Positions 19,483 to 28,614 of a DNA stretch of 64,000 nucleotides are shown piece after piece (the stretch's first letter is position 1; each line of letters starts with the position of its first letter). Below the pieces are notes generated by a model. It made no database searches, was not told the origin of the DNA, and worked only from the letters and a program-made list of their open reading frames with translations. Source of the stretch: Streptomyces sp. YIM 121038 (GTDB taxonomy: Bacteria; Actinomycetota; Actinomycetes; Streptomycetales; Streptomycetaceae). The DNA lies in NCBI RefSeq assembly GCF_006088715.1, contig NZ_CP030771.1, positions 1,674,001 to 1,738,000 of the forward strand, written 5' to 3'. The translations under genes and the position numbers were made by a program.

Positions 19483-20067
19483 TCAGTCCAGGAGCGCCAG
19501 CGCCTGCTCCGCCGCGTCGCGCACCCGCTCCTGCCCGCCGGAGACCTTCCCGACCACGCGGATGCCCTGGAGCAGTACGAGCAGCATGCGGGCGAGGGCG
19601 CGCGGGTCGCGGTCCTCCGGGAGTTCGCCCTGCGCCTGGGCGCGGGTGAGCGCGGAGCGCAGCAGCGTCTCCAGGCCTTCCCAGTTCCGCTCGACCCTGC
19701 GGTCCGCCGCCTCGTCGTGCGGGGCCAGCTCCGCGGCCGTGTTGGTGATGAAACAGCCGGTGCGGCGGCCGTCGGCGGCCGCGGCCTCGGCGGCGAAGCG
19801 GCGCACCAGGCTCCGCACGCCGGGCAGCGCGGGCCCGGGGCGCGACAGCTCGTCGAGCAGCTCGGGCTCCCGCGTCTCCGCGTACCGGTCCAGGGCCTTG
19901 AGATACAGCTCGTGCTTGTTGCCGAAGGTCGCGTAGATGCTGGCGCGGCCGATGCCGAGACGCGCGACGAGGTCCGCCATGGACGTCGCCTCGTACCCCC
20001 GGCTCCAGAACAGGTCGAGCGCCGACCGGAGCGCCACGTCGGGGTCGAATTCCTTGGTTCTGGCCAT
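19483..20067 (-). CDS. TetR-family transcriptional repressor
   Basis: Encodes 194 residues. The N-terminal helix-turn-helix reads DVALRSALDLFWSRGYEATSMADLVARLGIG (in two parts) followed by ASIYATFGNKHELYLKALDRY, the TetR signature. The C-terminal ligand domain (residues 60-194) resembles the AcrR/YxaF-type group. A -35/-10 pair (TTGACT, TAGCTT) places the transcription start at or next to the ATG, so the mRNA may be leaderless. The operator overlaps the -35, implying self-repression. Confidence 0.93.
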   Translation of the reverse strand: MARTKEFDPDVALRSALDLFWSRGYEATSMADLVARLGIGRASIYATFGNKHELYLKALDRYAETREPELLDELSRPGPALPGVRSLVRRFAAEAAAADGRRTGCFITNTAAELAPHDEAADRRVERNWEGLETLLRSALTRAQAQGELPEDRDPRALARMLLVLLQGIRVVGKVSGGQERVRDAAEQALALLD

Positions 20068-20074
20068 GGCGCAG

Positions 20075-20104
20075 AAGCTAGCCGCAACTGGAACGGTCAG
20101 TCAA
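20075..20104 (-). promoter_or_regulatory. tetR promoter with overlapping operator
   Basis: Minus-strand -35 TTGACT (20104-20099) and -10 TAGCTT (20080-20075) are separated by 18 bp. The operator copy, plus-strand TGGAACGGTCAGTCAA at 20089-20104, covers the -35. Only seven bases lie between the -10 and the ATG at 20067, consistent with leaderless transcription. Confidence 0.6.
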
Positions 20105-20164
20105 ACATGTGCGAGGTGCGACGCCCATCGTGCGGGCGCTCCCGAGTCCGCTTCCCCTACCTGC

Positions 20165-20234
20165 GCCCCGTCCGCGCCCCCCTGCCCCGCCCCGTCCGCG
20201 CCCCCTGCCCGCGCCCGTCCGCACCCCCGCCCGT
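20165..20234. repeat. C-rich tandem repeat, about 24-bp unit, nearly three copies
   Basis: Units beginning GCCCCGTCCGCGCCCCC start at 20165 and 20189, and a third degenerate copy starts near 20213. The plus strand is almost free of A. It fills the leader of the DUF885 gene; no function is evident. Confidence 0.55.
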
Positions 20235-20268
20235 GACGCGCACCCCGGTCTCGTATCAGGATGTCCGC

Positions 20269-21981
20269 ATGTCAGACACGAAGATCGCAAGCACCACGAC
20301 GGGCCAGGGCCCGCTGCCCCGCGAGGTCGCCGACGCCTACGTCGACGCTCTGGTCGCCCTCGACCCCGTCACCGGCACCTACCTCGGCGTCAAGGAGAGC
20401 CACAGCAAGCTGCCCGACCTCTCCCCCGCGGGCCACGCGGCCCGGGCCGACCTCCTGCGCACCACCCTCGCGCGGCTCGACGAGGCCGAGGCGCGCCCCG
20501 GGGCCGACACCGCGATCGAGCGGCGCTGCGGGCGGCTGCTGCGGGAGCGCCTGACGGCGGAGCTCGCCGTGCTGGAGGCCGACGAGCCCCTGCGGACTGT
20601 CGGCAACCTGGGCACCCCGCCGCACGAGGTGCGGGAGATCTTCACGGTGACCCCGGCCGAGACCGAGGAGGACTGGGCGGCGATCGCCGAGCGGCTGCGC
20701 GCCGTGCCCGCCGCGTACGAGGGCTACCGCGCCTCGCTCGCGCTCGGCCTGGAACGGGGTCTGCCGGGCGCGCCGCGGCCGACGGCGACGTTCGTCGAGC
20801 AGCTCACGGAGTGGGTGGGGCCGCAGGACGGGCGCGGCTGGTTCGAGGACTTCGCGGCGGCCGGGCCCGCGGCCCTGCGGGGCGAGCTCGACGCGGCGGC
20901 GAAGGCGGCGACCGGCGCGGTCGTGGCCCTGCGCGACTGGATGCGGGACGTGTACGCGCCCGCGGTCGCCGGTGCCCCGGACACGGTGGGCCGCGAGCGG
21001 TACGCGCTCCTGTCCCGCTTCTTCAACGGTACGGACCTGGACCTGGGCGAGGCGTACGCCTACGGCTGGGCGGAGTACCACCGCCTGCTCGGCGAGATGC
21101 GGGCCGAGGCGGAGAAGATCCTGCCGGGCGCGGCCACGCCGTGGGAGGCGCTCGCGCACCTGGACGAGCACGGCACGCACATCGAGGGCGTGGACGAGGT
21201 CAGGCAGTGGCTTCAGGGCCTGATGGACGAGGCCATCGAGGCGCTGGACGGCACCCACTTCGACCTGGCCGAGCGGGTGCGGAAGGTGGAGTCGCGCATC
21301 GCCCCGCCCGGCGGCGCCGCGGCCCCGTACTACACCCCTCCGTCGGAGGACTTCTCCCGGCCCGGCCGGACCTGGCTGCCGACGATGGGCCTGACCCGCT
21401 TCCCCGTGTACGACCTGGTGTCGACCTGGTACCACGAGGGCGTGCCGGGGCACCATCTGCAGCTCGCGCAGTGGGTGCACGTCGCCGACGACCTGTCCCG
21501 CTACCAGGCGACGATCGGCGGCGTCAGCGCCAACGCGGAGGGCTGGGCGCTGTACGCGGAGCGCCTCATGGACGAACTGGGCTTCCTCACCGACCCGGAG
21601 CGGCGGCTCGGCTATCTGGACGCGCAGATGATGCGCGCCCTGCGCGTGATCGTCGACATCGGCATGCACCTGGAGCTGGAGATCCCGGCGGACTCCGGCT
21701 TCCACCCGGGCGAGCGGTGGACCCCCGACCTGGCACAGGAGTTCTACGACGCGCGCTCCAGCCGCCCCTCGGACTACGTGGAGAGCGAGATGACGCGCTA
21801 TCTGACGATCCCGGGCCAGGCCATCGGCTACAAGCTGGGCGAGCGCGCCTGGCTGCTCGGCCGCGAGAACGCGCGCCGCCGCCACGGAGACGCCTTCGAC
21901 GCGAAGGCCTGGCACATGGCGGCGCTCTCCCAGGGCTCGCTGGGGCTCGACGACCTGGTGGACGAACTGTCGGCGCTCTGA
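20269..21981 (+). CDS. DUF885 zinc-peptidase-like protein
   Basis: Encodes 570 residues from ATG 20269 (MSDTKIASTTTGQG). DUF885 proteins have a largely helical M3/M32-like metallopeptidase fold. The zinc motif HExxxGHH is visible as YHEGVPGHHLQLAQ (about residue 389), followed by NAEGWALYAERLMDELG and PGQAIGYKLGE, all family hallmarks. There is no signal peptide, so it is probably cytosolic. The substrate is unknown; peptide hydrolysis is the family-based guess. Confidence 0.9.
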   Translation: MSDTKIASTTTGQGPLPREVADAYVDALVALDPVTGTYLGVKESHSKLPDLSPAGHAARADLLRTTLARLDEAEARPGADTAIERRCGRLLRERLTAELAVLEADEPLRTVGNLGTPPHEVREIFTVTPAETEEDWAAIAERLRAVPAAYEGYRASLALGLERGLPGAPRPTATFVEQLTEWVGPQDGRGWFEDFAAAGPAALRGELDAAAKAATGAVVALRDWMRDVYAPAVAGAPDTVGRERYALLSRFFNGTDLDLGEAYAYGWAEYHRLLGEMRAEAEKILPGAATPWEALAHLDEHGTHIEGVDEVRQWLQGLMDEAIEALDGTHFDLAERVRKVESRIAPPGGAAAPYYTPPSEDFSRPGRTWLPTMGLTRFPVYDLVSTWYHEGVPGHHLQLAQWVHVADDLSRYQATIGGVSANAEGWALYAERLMDELGFLTDPERRLGYLDAQMMRALRVIVDIGMHLELEIPADSGFHPGERWTPDLAQEFYDARSSRPSDYVESEMTRYLTIPGQAIGYKLGERAWLLGRENARRRHGDAFDAKAWHMAALSQGSLGLDDLVDELSAL

Positions 21982-22033
21982 CCGGCGGCTCACGGGCCCC
22001 AACTCGCCGAAGGCCCTTCCCCCGACGGCGGCT

Positions 22034-22525
22034 TCAGCAGCCGCAGTTGCCGTCGAGGGGGGCCGTCAGGGGGTCCGGCTCGCGCCGGTCCCGGCCCTCC
22101 CACGTCTCGTACGCGAAGCCCTCGCGGGCCCAGTACTCGAAGCCGCCGAGCATCTCCTTGACCTGGAAGCCGAGTTCGGCGAGGGCGAGGGCGGCGCGGG
22201 TGGCGCCGTTGCAGCCGGGGCCCCAGCAGTAGGTGACGACGGGCACCGACTTGTCGAGGAGGGCCTCCGCCTGCTCGGGGATGAGGGCGGTCGGCAGATG
22301 GACGGCGCCCGGGACGTGGCCCTGGTCCCAGGACTCGGTGGAGCGGGAGTCGAGGACGACGAAGCCGGGGTCGCCGTCGGCGGCGAGCGCGGCGGCGACG
22401 TCCGAGACGTCGGCGTGGAAGGCGAGGCTGGCGCCGAAGTAGGCGGCGGCCGCGGCGGGAGCGGCCGGGGGCACACGGAGGACGGGGTTGGGGGCGGTGG
22501 CGCTCACGGCGGTGATCGTGTTCAT
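22034..22525 (-). CDS. Rhodanese-like sulfurtransferase
   Basis: Encodes 163 residues from ATG 22525. A single rhodanese domain (about residues 38-135) has VVLDSRSTESWDQGHVPGAVHLP and the active-site loop YCWGPGCNGATRAA, where the second Cys is in the expected catalytic place. The C-terminus ends NCGC, an extra Cys pair that might bind metal or form a disulfide. It is divergent from an Lrp regulator, which probably controls it. The sulfur acceptor is unknown. Confidence 0.9.
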   Translation of the reverse strand: MNTITAVSATAPNPVLRVPPAAPAAAAAYFGASLAFHADVSDVAAALAADGDPGFVVLDSRSTESWDQGHVPGAVHLPTALIPEQAEALLDKSVPVVTYCWGPGCNGATRAALALAELGFQVKEMLGGFEYWAREGFAYETWEGRDRREPDPLTAPLDGNCGC

Positions 22526-22619
22526 GGCCGAAAATCTACGGGCAGGGCGGTCAGGGCTGAACTCGCGATTCCCGGCGTACCTCTTGATCGGCCGGGGATT
22601 TCCCTGTTTCCTCTCGGGC

Positions 22620-23066
22620 ATGACCGGTTATTCCACGGACGCCACCGACTGGCGCATCCTCGACGTCCTCCAGCGGGAAGGGCGCGCCAGCTACGCGGAG
22701 CTCGCGCGGGCCGTCTCGATGTCCCCGAGCGCCGTCACCGAGCGGGTGCGGCGCCTGGAGGGGGCGGGCGTGATCCAGGGGTACGCGGCCGTGGTCGACC
22801 CGGAGCGGCTCGGCCTGCCGATCCTCGCGTTCGTGCGGCTCCGCTACCCGAACGGCAACTACAAGCCGTTCCACGACCTGGTCGACAGAACGCCCGAGAT
22901 CCTGGAGGCGCACCACGTCACCGGGGACGACTGCTTCGTCATCAAGGTCGCCGCGCGCTCCATGCGGCACCTGGAGGAGGTCTCCGGCAAGATAGGCGCG
23001 CTCGGCGCCGTGACGACGAGCATCGTCTACTCCTCTCCCCTGCCGAGGCGTCCGCTGGGGCGCTGA
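22620..23066 (+). CDS. Lrp/AsnC-family transcriptional regulator
   Basis: Encodes 148 residues from ATG 22620 (MTGYSTDATDWRILDVLQ). An N-terminal helix-turn-helix (SYAELARAVSMSPSAVTERVRRLE) is followed by a RAM ligand domain (AFVRLRYPNG, HHVTGDDCFVIKVAA). Its 95-bp divergent spacing from the rhodanese gene suggests shared control. The effector is probably an amino acid; which one cannot be read from the sequence. Confidence 0.93.
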   Translation: MTGYSTDATDWRILDVLQREGRASYAELARAVSMSPSAVTERVRRLEGAGVIQGYAAVVDPERLGLPILAFVRLRYPNGNYKPFHDLVDRTPEILEAHHVTGDDCFVIKVAARSMRHLEEVSGKIGALGAVTTSIVYSSPLPRRPLGR

Positions 23067-23094
23067 CGCCACCCGACCGCTGACGCCACCCGAC
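23061..23094. repeat. Exact 17-bp tandem duplication at the lrp stop
   Basis: CGCTGACGCCACCCGAC occurs twice back to back (23061-23077, 23078-23094). The first copy includes the lrp stop codon; the second lies in the convergent gap to sbcC. Confidence 0.8.
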
Positions 23095-23136
23095 CGCCGG
23101 CCCCGCCCGGCCGCTGCCCGCGCCCGGCAGGCGGCC

Positions 23137-26100
23137 TCACCCGGCGCCGCGCCGGCGCACCACCGATCCTTCGCGTCCCTTGAGGACCTCCAGCTGCGCG
23201 TGCACCCGGCGGCGCAGGTCCGCGACGTGGCTGACGATGCCGACGCTGCGGTCCCGCTCGCGCAGGGAGTCCAGGACGTCGAGGACCTCGTCGAGGGTCT
23301 GGTCGTCCAGGGTGCCGAAGCCCTCGTCGATGAAGAGGGTGTCCAGGCGGACGCCGCCCGCCTCGTCCGTGACGACGTCCGCGAGGCCGAGGGCGAGGGC
23401 GAGGGACGCGAAGAACGTCTCGCCGCCGGAGAGCGTCGAGGTGTCCCGCTCGCGGCCCGTCCAGGCGTCGACGACGTGCAGGCCGAGGCCGGAGCGGCCG
23501 CGGCCGGTGCGGTCGGCGGAGTGGACCAGGGTGTAGCGCCCCGAGGACATGCGGAGCAGCCGGGCGGTGGCCGCCGCGGCGACCTGTTCGAGGCGGGCGG
23601 CGAGGACGTAGGACTCCAGGCGCATCTTGCGTTCGTTGTCCGCCGAGGTGCCCGCGGCGAGCGTGGCGAGGCGGGTCACGCGGTCGTACTCCTCGCGCAG
23701 CGGCGCGATCCTGTGGGCCGCCGCGGCCGAGCGGGCGGAGAGCCGGTCGAGGTCGGCGCCGCGCCGGGCGGCGGCGTCGCAGGTGGACGCGGCGGCGCGC
23801 GCCCGCAGGTCCGCGGCCTCGGCGGCGGCTTCGGCGGCGGCGAGGGGCGCGGCCGGAAGCCGGGCCGCGGCGGCCGCGTCCGGCTCGGCGAGCAGCGCGC
23901 GGACCGCCGCCTCTTCCCGCTGCCAGGCGTCGACGCGGTGCTGGAGCTCCCGGTGCCGGGCGTCGTCGAGGAGTGCCGCGGCAGCGGCGGCCGGGGTGTC
24001 GAACCCGGCGCGGAAGGCGGCGTCGGCGAGGCGGGCGTCGGCGTCCTTCAGGCGCTGGGCGGTGTCGTCGGCGGTGCGCGCGGCGTCGGCCGCCTCGGTG
24101 AGGAGGGCGGTCCCGCGCTCCAGTTGGGCGGCGCGCTCGGCGACGCTGGCGCAGCCTCCGCGGGCGTGGGCCAGCTCGTCCGCCAGGGCGGTCCGCTCCC
24201 GCTCCAGGGCGTCGCGCAGCGCGGCGCGGGAGTCGACGCGGCGCGCGGCCTCCTGCTGGGCCGCGACCCTGCGGTCGTGCTCGCGCTCGGCCCGGGCGAG
24301 CGCCTCGCGCGCGGCGTGCAGGCCGGACGCGCGGTCGCGGGCGCTCCCGTGCTCCTGGCGCAACCGCGCCACGGCCGCGGCCAGTTCGGCCACGGGGGTG
24401 TCCGAGGCGGCGGCGGTGGCCGCGGCGAGCTCGGCGCGGACGTCGGCGTGCTCGCGCTCGGCGCGCTGAGCGGCCTCCTCGGCGCGCTGGTGGGCGGCGA
24501 GCGCGGCCTCCTCCGTGGCGCGGTCGACGTGTCCCTCGGCCCTGCGGGCGGGCGCGGGGTGCTCGGTGGCGCCGCACACGGCGCACGGGGCGCCGTCGCT
24601 GAGGTGCGCGGCGAGCTCGGCGGCGATGCCCGCGAGGCGCCGCTCCTTGAGGGTGAGCCAGTGCGCGTGGGCGCGGGCGGCGGCCTCGCGGGCGGTGACG
24701 GCGCGCTCCCTGGCCGCGGCGGCCGCCTCGGTGAGTCCGTCGCGGCGCCGGGCGGCGTCCAGTCGCTCCTGGTCGGCCTTGAGCTGACCGGCCAGGTGCT
24801 CGGTGCGGGTGGCCGCCTCCTGGGCGGCTTCGATGTCCTGCTGGAGGCGGGTGCGGGTGCCGTCCCAGTCGGCGAGCCAGCCCTCGGCCTCCTGGAGGAG
24901 GTCGTCGTCGGCCCGCTCCTGGCGGTCGAGGTCGGCGCGCTGCGCGGACAGTTCGCCCAGGCGGTGCTCGGCGCGGCGGGCCGACGCGAGTCCGCCGAGC
25001 TCCTCACTGGCCTTGCGGGCGGCGCTCGCGAGGCCTGCCGCCCCTTCGTCGGCGTACCTCGCGGGGAGGCGTCCGCGCGCGTGTGCCTCGGCGGCGGTGG
25101 CGCGCCGGTGGTCGGCGTCGATGTCCGCGCGCAGCGCGAGGGCGGGGGCGACGGCCTCCGCCTTGCGGCCCTGCTCCATGCGGGCGAGCACGCGCCGGTG
25201 GTCCTCCGCGTGCTCCTCCAGGCGGGCCGCCCGCTCCTCGGCGTCGGCGAACCTCCGCTGCAGCCGGGCCCGTTCGCGTACGTCGTCGAGCTCGGCGGCC
25301 GCGGCGGCGCGGGCGGACTCGGCGTGGGCGAGGGCGCAGCGCGCGACGGTGTGCCGCTCGCGGGCGCCGGAGCGGGCCACGGCGGCCCAGGCGAGGACGG
25401 CGTCGGCGAGCCCGGGGTCGCCGGGCTCGACGTCCGGCAGCGGCAGCTCGGCCCCGGCGTCGCCGGGCGCGGCGCCCGCCGCCTGCTGCATGCGGTGGGC
25501 GTCCGCGAGGAGGTCCGCGTCGGCCTCGCGGACCTGGGCCTCGGCGGCGCGGCGCCGCTCGGCGAGGCGCTGCTCGACAGCGGCGAACCTGCGGGTGTCG
25601 AAGAGCCTCCCGAGGAGCTTGCCGCGGGCCTCCGCGTCCGCCCGCAGGAAGCGCGCGAAGTCGCCCTGCGGCAACAGCACGACCTGGCAGAACTGCTCCT
25701 TGCTCATGCCGAGCAGCTGGGTGATCTCCTCGCCGATCTCCTGGTGGGAGCGGCTGAGGTCCTTCCAGGTCCCGGTGGCGGCGGCCGCGGCCGGGTCGTC
25801 CTTGCCGGGGACGTGCTCCCGCAGCCAGCTCTGCGCCTTGTCCGTCGTGGTGCCCGTGCCCCGCTTCTTCGGGCGCTCCCACGGGGGCTGCCGGGTGATC
25901 TCCAGGCGGCGTCCGGCCACGGTCAGTTCGAGACGCACCTCCGTGCGGGCGTCCGGGCGCGCGTGGTCGCTGCGCAGGGTGACGCCCTGGCCGCTGCCCT
26001 GGCGGGGTCCCGGGACGGAGCCGTACAGGGCGTAGCACACGGCGTCCAGGACGGAGGTCTTTCCGGCGCCCGTCGGGCCGTGCAGCAGGAAGAGCCCGGC

Positions 26101-26181
26101 GGCGGACAGCTCGTCGAAGTCGATATCCTGGGTGGTGCCGAAGGGGCCGAAGGCGGTGATCCGCAGCCGGTGCAGCCTCAT
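23137..26181 (-). CDS. sbcC: SbcC, ATPase subunit of the SbcCD exonuclease
   Basis: Encodes 1014 residues of the SMC/Rad50 family. Walker A is near the N-terminus (LLHGPTGAGKTSVLDAV), with the Q-loop in KEQFCQVVLLPQGDFARFLRA. Two long Ala/Glu/Arg-rich coiled-coil arms flank the zinc hook CAVC (about residue 532). The signature motif TLSGGETFFASLALALG and Walker B LDTLFIDEGFGTLDD are at the C-terminus. With SbcD it cuts hairpins and protein-blocked DNA ends. The ATG overlaps the sbcD stop (ATGA). Confidence 0.96.
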   Translation of the reverse strand: MRLHRLRITAFGPFGTTQDIDFDELSAAGLFLLHGPTGAGKTSVLDAVCYALYGSVPGPRQGSGQGVTLRSDHARPDARTEVRLELTVAGRRLEITRQPPWERPKKRGTGTTTDKAQSWLREHVPGKDDPAAAAATGTWKDLSRSHQEIGEEITQLLGMSKEQFCQVVLLPQGDFARFLRADAEARGKLLGRLFDTRRFAAVEQRLAERRRAAEAQVREADADLLADAHRMQQAAGAAPGDAGAELPLPDVEPGDPGLADAVLAWAAVARSGARERHTVARCALAHAESARAAAAAELDDVRERARLQRRFADAEERAARLEEHAEDHRRVLARMEQGRKAEAVAPALALRADIDADHRRATAAEAHARGRLPARYADEGAAGLASAARKASEELGGLASARRAEHRLGELSAQRADLDRQERADDDLLQEAEGWLADWDGTRTRLQQDIEAAQEAATRTEHLAGQLKADQERLDAARRRDGLTEAAAAARERAVTAREAAARAHAHWLTLKERRLAGIAAELAAHLSDGAPCAVCGATEHPAPARRAEGHVDRATEEAALAAHQRAEEAAQRAEREHADVRAELAAATAAASDTPVAELAAAVARLRQEHGSARDRASGLHAAREALARAEREHDRRVAAQQEAARRVDSRAALRDALERERTALADELAHARGGCASVAERAAQLERGTALLTEAADAARTADDTAQRLKDADARLADAAFRAGFDTPAAAAAALLDDARHRELQHRVDAWQREEAAVRALLAEPDAAAAARLPAAPLAAAEAAAEAADLRARAAASTCDAAARRGADLDRLSARSAAAAHRIAPLREEYDRVTRLATLAAGTSADNERKMRLESYVLAARLEQVAAAATARLLRMSSGRYTLVHSADRTGRGRSGLGLHVVDAWTGRERDTSTLSGGETFFASLALALGLADVVTDEAGGVRLDTLFIDEGFGTLDDQTLDEVLDVLDSLRERDRSVGIVSHVADLRRRVHAQLEVLKGREGSVVRRRGAG

Positions 26182-27344
26182 CCGGCCACCTCGCGCAGCA
26201 CGTCGTCGGCGCGTACGGCGTCGAACGCGTCCCGCAGCACGGTCCGCTCCCGGTCGTCGGGGCCCGCGCCGCGCACATGGGTCACGAAGTCCTCCGCGAT
26301 CTGCTGGTCGGTGCGGTCCTTGAGGCGCCGCGCGTACGACACACCGGGTTCCTCGGGGGCGCGGGCCGGGTCGAAGACGAGGCTGAGGGTGTGCGGGAAG
26401 CGCTCGCAGAGGCGGGCCATCGGCTCGTCCGGACGCACGGGGTCGGTGAGGGTCGCCTCGATCCAGGCGTCCTCGTGCCGGGCGAGGTCCGGGTCGGCGA
26501 GGAGGTCCTGGAGGTCGCCCCTGACGCGGGCGAGGGGCCGGGGCACCGGGCAGTCGACGCGCTCGGCGGTGCTCAGCCCGCCCGCCGCGTCGAGCTCGAC
26601 GAGCCACATGCTCTTGCGGTGGTCGGCCTCGGAGAAGGAGTACGCCAGCGGGGAGCCGCTGTAGCGGACGCGCTCGTCGATGATCTGGCTGCCGTGCAGA
26701 TGGCCGAGGGCCACGTAGTCGACGCCCGCGAAGACGGCGGAGGGCACGGAGGCGACGCCGCCGACGGTGATGTCCCGCTCGCTGTCGCTGATCTCGCCGC
26801 CGGTCACGAAGGCGTGGGCGAGGACGACGGAGCGGGTGCCTGCGGGCCGGGCGGCCAGGTCGGCCCGCACCCGGTCCATGGCGGCGCCGAGCACCGCCTC
26901 GTGTCCGGCGCGCTCGACGCCGAACTCGTCCTTCACGAGGGCGGGCTCCAGATACGGCAGGCCGTAGAAGGCCACGTCCCCGTGGGCGTCGGCGAGCACC
27001 ACGGGCTCGCCGACGCCGGCCGGGTCGGTGCGCAGATGGATGCCCGCACGGTCGATGAGTCCGGCGCCGACGCCGAGGCGCCGCGCCGAGTCGTGGTTCC
27101 CGGAGATCATGACCGTGGGCACGCCGAGGTCGGCGAGGCGGTGCAGGGCGTCGTCGAACAGCTCGACGGCGGCGAGCGGGGGCACCGCCCGGTCGTACAC
27201 GTCTCCCGACACGACGACGGCGTCCACCGCGTGCTCGCGGATGGTGGCGACGAGATGGCCGACGAACGCGGCCTGCGCGTCGAGCATGCTCACCCGGTGC
27301 AGGGCCCGGCCGAGATGCCAGTCGGAAGTGTGCAGCAGCCTCAT
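26178..27344 (-). CDS. sbcD: SbcD, nuclease subunit of the SbcCD exonuclease
   Basis: Encodes 388 residues of the Mre11/SbcD metallophosphoesterase family. The metal-binding motifs are in order: TSDWHLGR, SGDVYDRAVPP, SGNHDSARRLG, VLAHAF and GHLHGSQ. A C-terminal capping domain follows from about residue 270. It is translationally coupled to sbcC, the conserved bacterial order. Confidence 0.96.
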   Translation of the reverse strand: MRLLHTSDWHLGRALHRVSMLDAQAAFVGHLVATIREHAVDAVVVSGDVYDRAVPPLAAVELFDDALHRLADLGVPTVMISGNHDSARRLGVGAGLIDRAGIHLRTDPAGVGEPVVLADAHGDVAFYGLPYLEPALVKDEFGVERAGHEAVLGAAMDRVRADLAARPAGTRSVVLAHAFVTGGEISDSERDITVGGVASVPSAVFAGVDYVALGHLHGSQIIDERVRYSGSPLAYSFSEADHRKSMWLVELDAAGGLSTAERVDCPVPRPLARVRGDLQDLLADPDLARHEDAWIEATLTDPVRPDEPMARLCERFPHTLSLVFDPARAPEEPGVSYARRLKDRTDQQIAEDFVTHVRGAGPDDRERTVLRDAFDAVRADDVLREVAG

Positions 27345-27420
27345 GGCTCCCGAGACTAACGGCCGGGTCTGACATCACGGGCACCCCCACAGGTCCCCCC
27401 GAGCACACCGCACGCCCCTC

Positions 27421-27484
27421 CGGGGCACGATGCCCCGCCCCTTCGGGCCACCGCCCCGGTACGGGCAGCGCCCCGAAGGGGCGC
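27421..27484. terminator. Hairpin cluster between yigZ and sbcD
   Basis: CGGGGC-acgat-GCCCCG (27421-27436) and GCGCCCC-GAA-GGGGCGC (27468-27484) lie 70-130 bp after the yigZ stop on the minus strand. They probably end its transcript before sbcD. Confidence 0.65.
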
Positions 27485-27552
27485 GGGGAACCGCGCGCCC
27501 GGCCACGACGTGGCGGCAGACGGCGACGGCCGACCCCGCGGAGCCCGGCCGG

Positions 27553-28179
<627 letters not shown>

Positions 28180-28614
28180 CCGCCCAGCGTATGCCCCCTG
28201 TCGGGCGGTCCGGACGGGTGCCCACGGCAACGCGGCGGACCGGTGCGCCTGCTTGCCGCCCTCGGACGGCCCTGGGTACTTTCGCGGCGGTTCACAGGGC
28301 CGTCGCGATTAGTCGACGTCCGTAGTCGGTGTTACCGCAGTTCTTACTCACAAGTACCACAACGACATTACCGCGCAGTATTTATAGGATTCAGGCAGCG
28401 AGAATCCGGAACCCTACCAGCAGGAACCACGACAGTTACCGGTGCGTCTATTGAGGGGCATTCACAACCGGGGATCACACCACGGTGAAAAATCGATGAG
28501 CGGTACGGAATTGCGGCTTCCATTTATGGTTCCGATGCATGATTCCTCCGCACCGATGCGTAAGGTGTAACACTCAAGTGCTCTGGTCAGGGACACCAGG
28601 GCCCCGGAGGAGAT
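28180..28614. other. 435-bp AT-rich intergenic region at the left edge of the peptide cluster
   Basis: No coding frame with a ribosome site was found. From about 28310 the composition shifts sharply toward A/T, unlike its neighbours. The region probably holds promoters for yigZ (leftward) and the SARP gene (rightward). A heptamer CCGATGC is repeated at 28532-28538 and 28553-28559, and TAAGGT at 28561-28566 could be a -10. A short hairpin (G28580-T28587 with A28595-C28602, loop CAGGGAC) lies directly before the ribosome site. Confidence 0.6.
28532..28566 (+). promoter_or_regulatory. Candidate SARP-type direct repeat and -10 before the first regulator
   Basis: Two CCGATGC heptamers 21 bp apart lead directly into TAAGGT. 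SARP proteins typically bind heptamer direct repeats spaced 11 or 22 bp and ending about 8 bp before the -10. The fit is suggestive, not exact. Confidence 0.4.
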
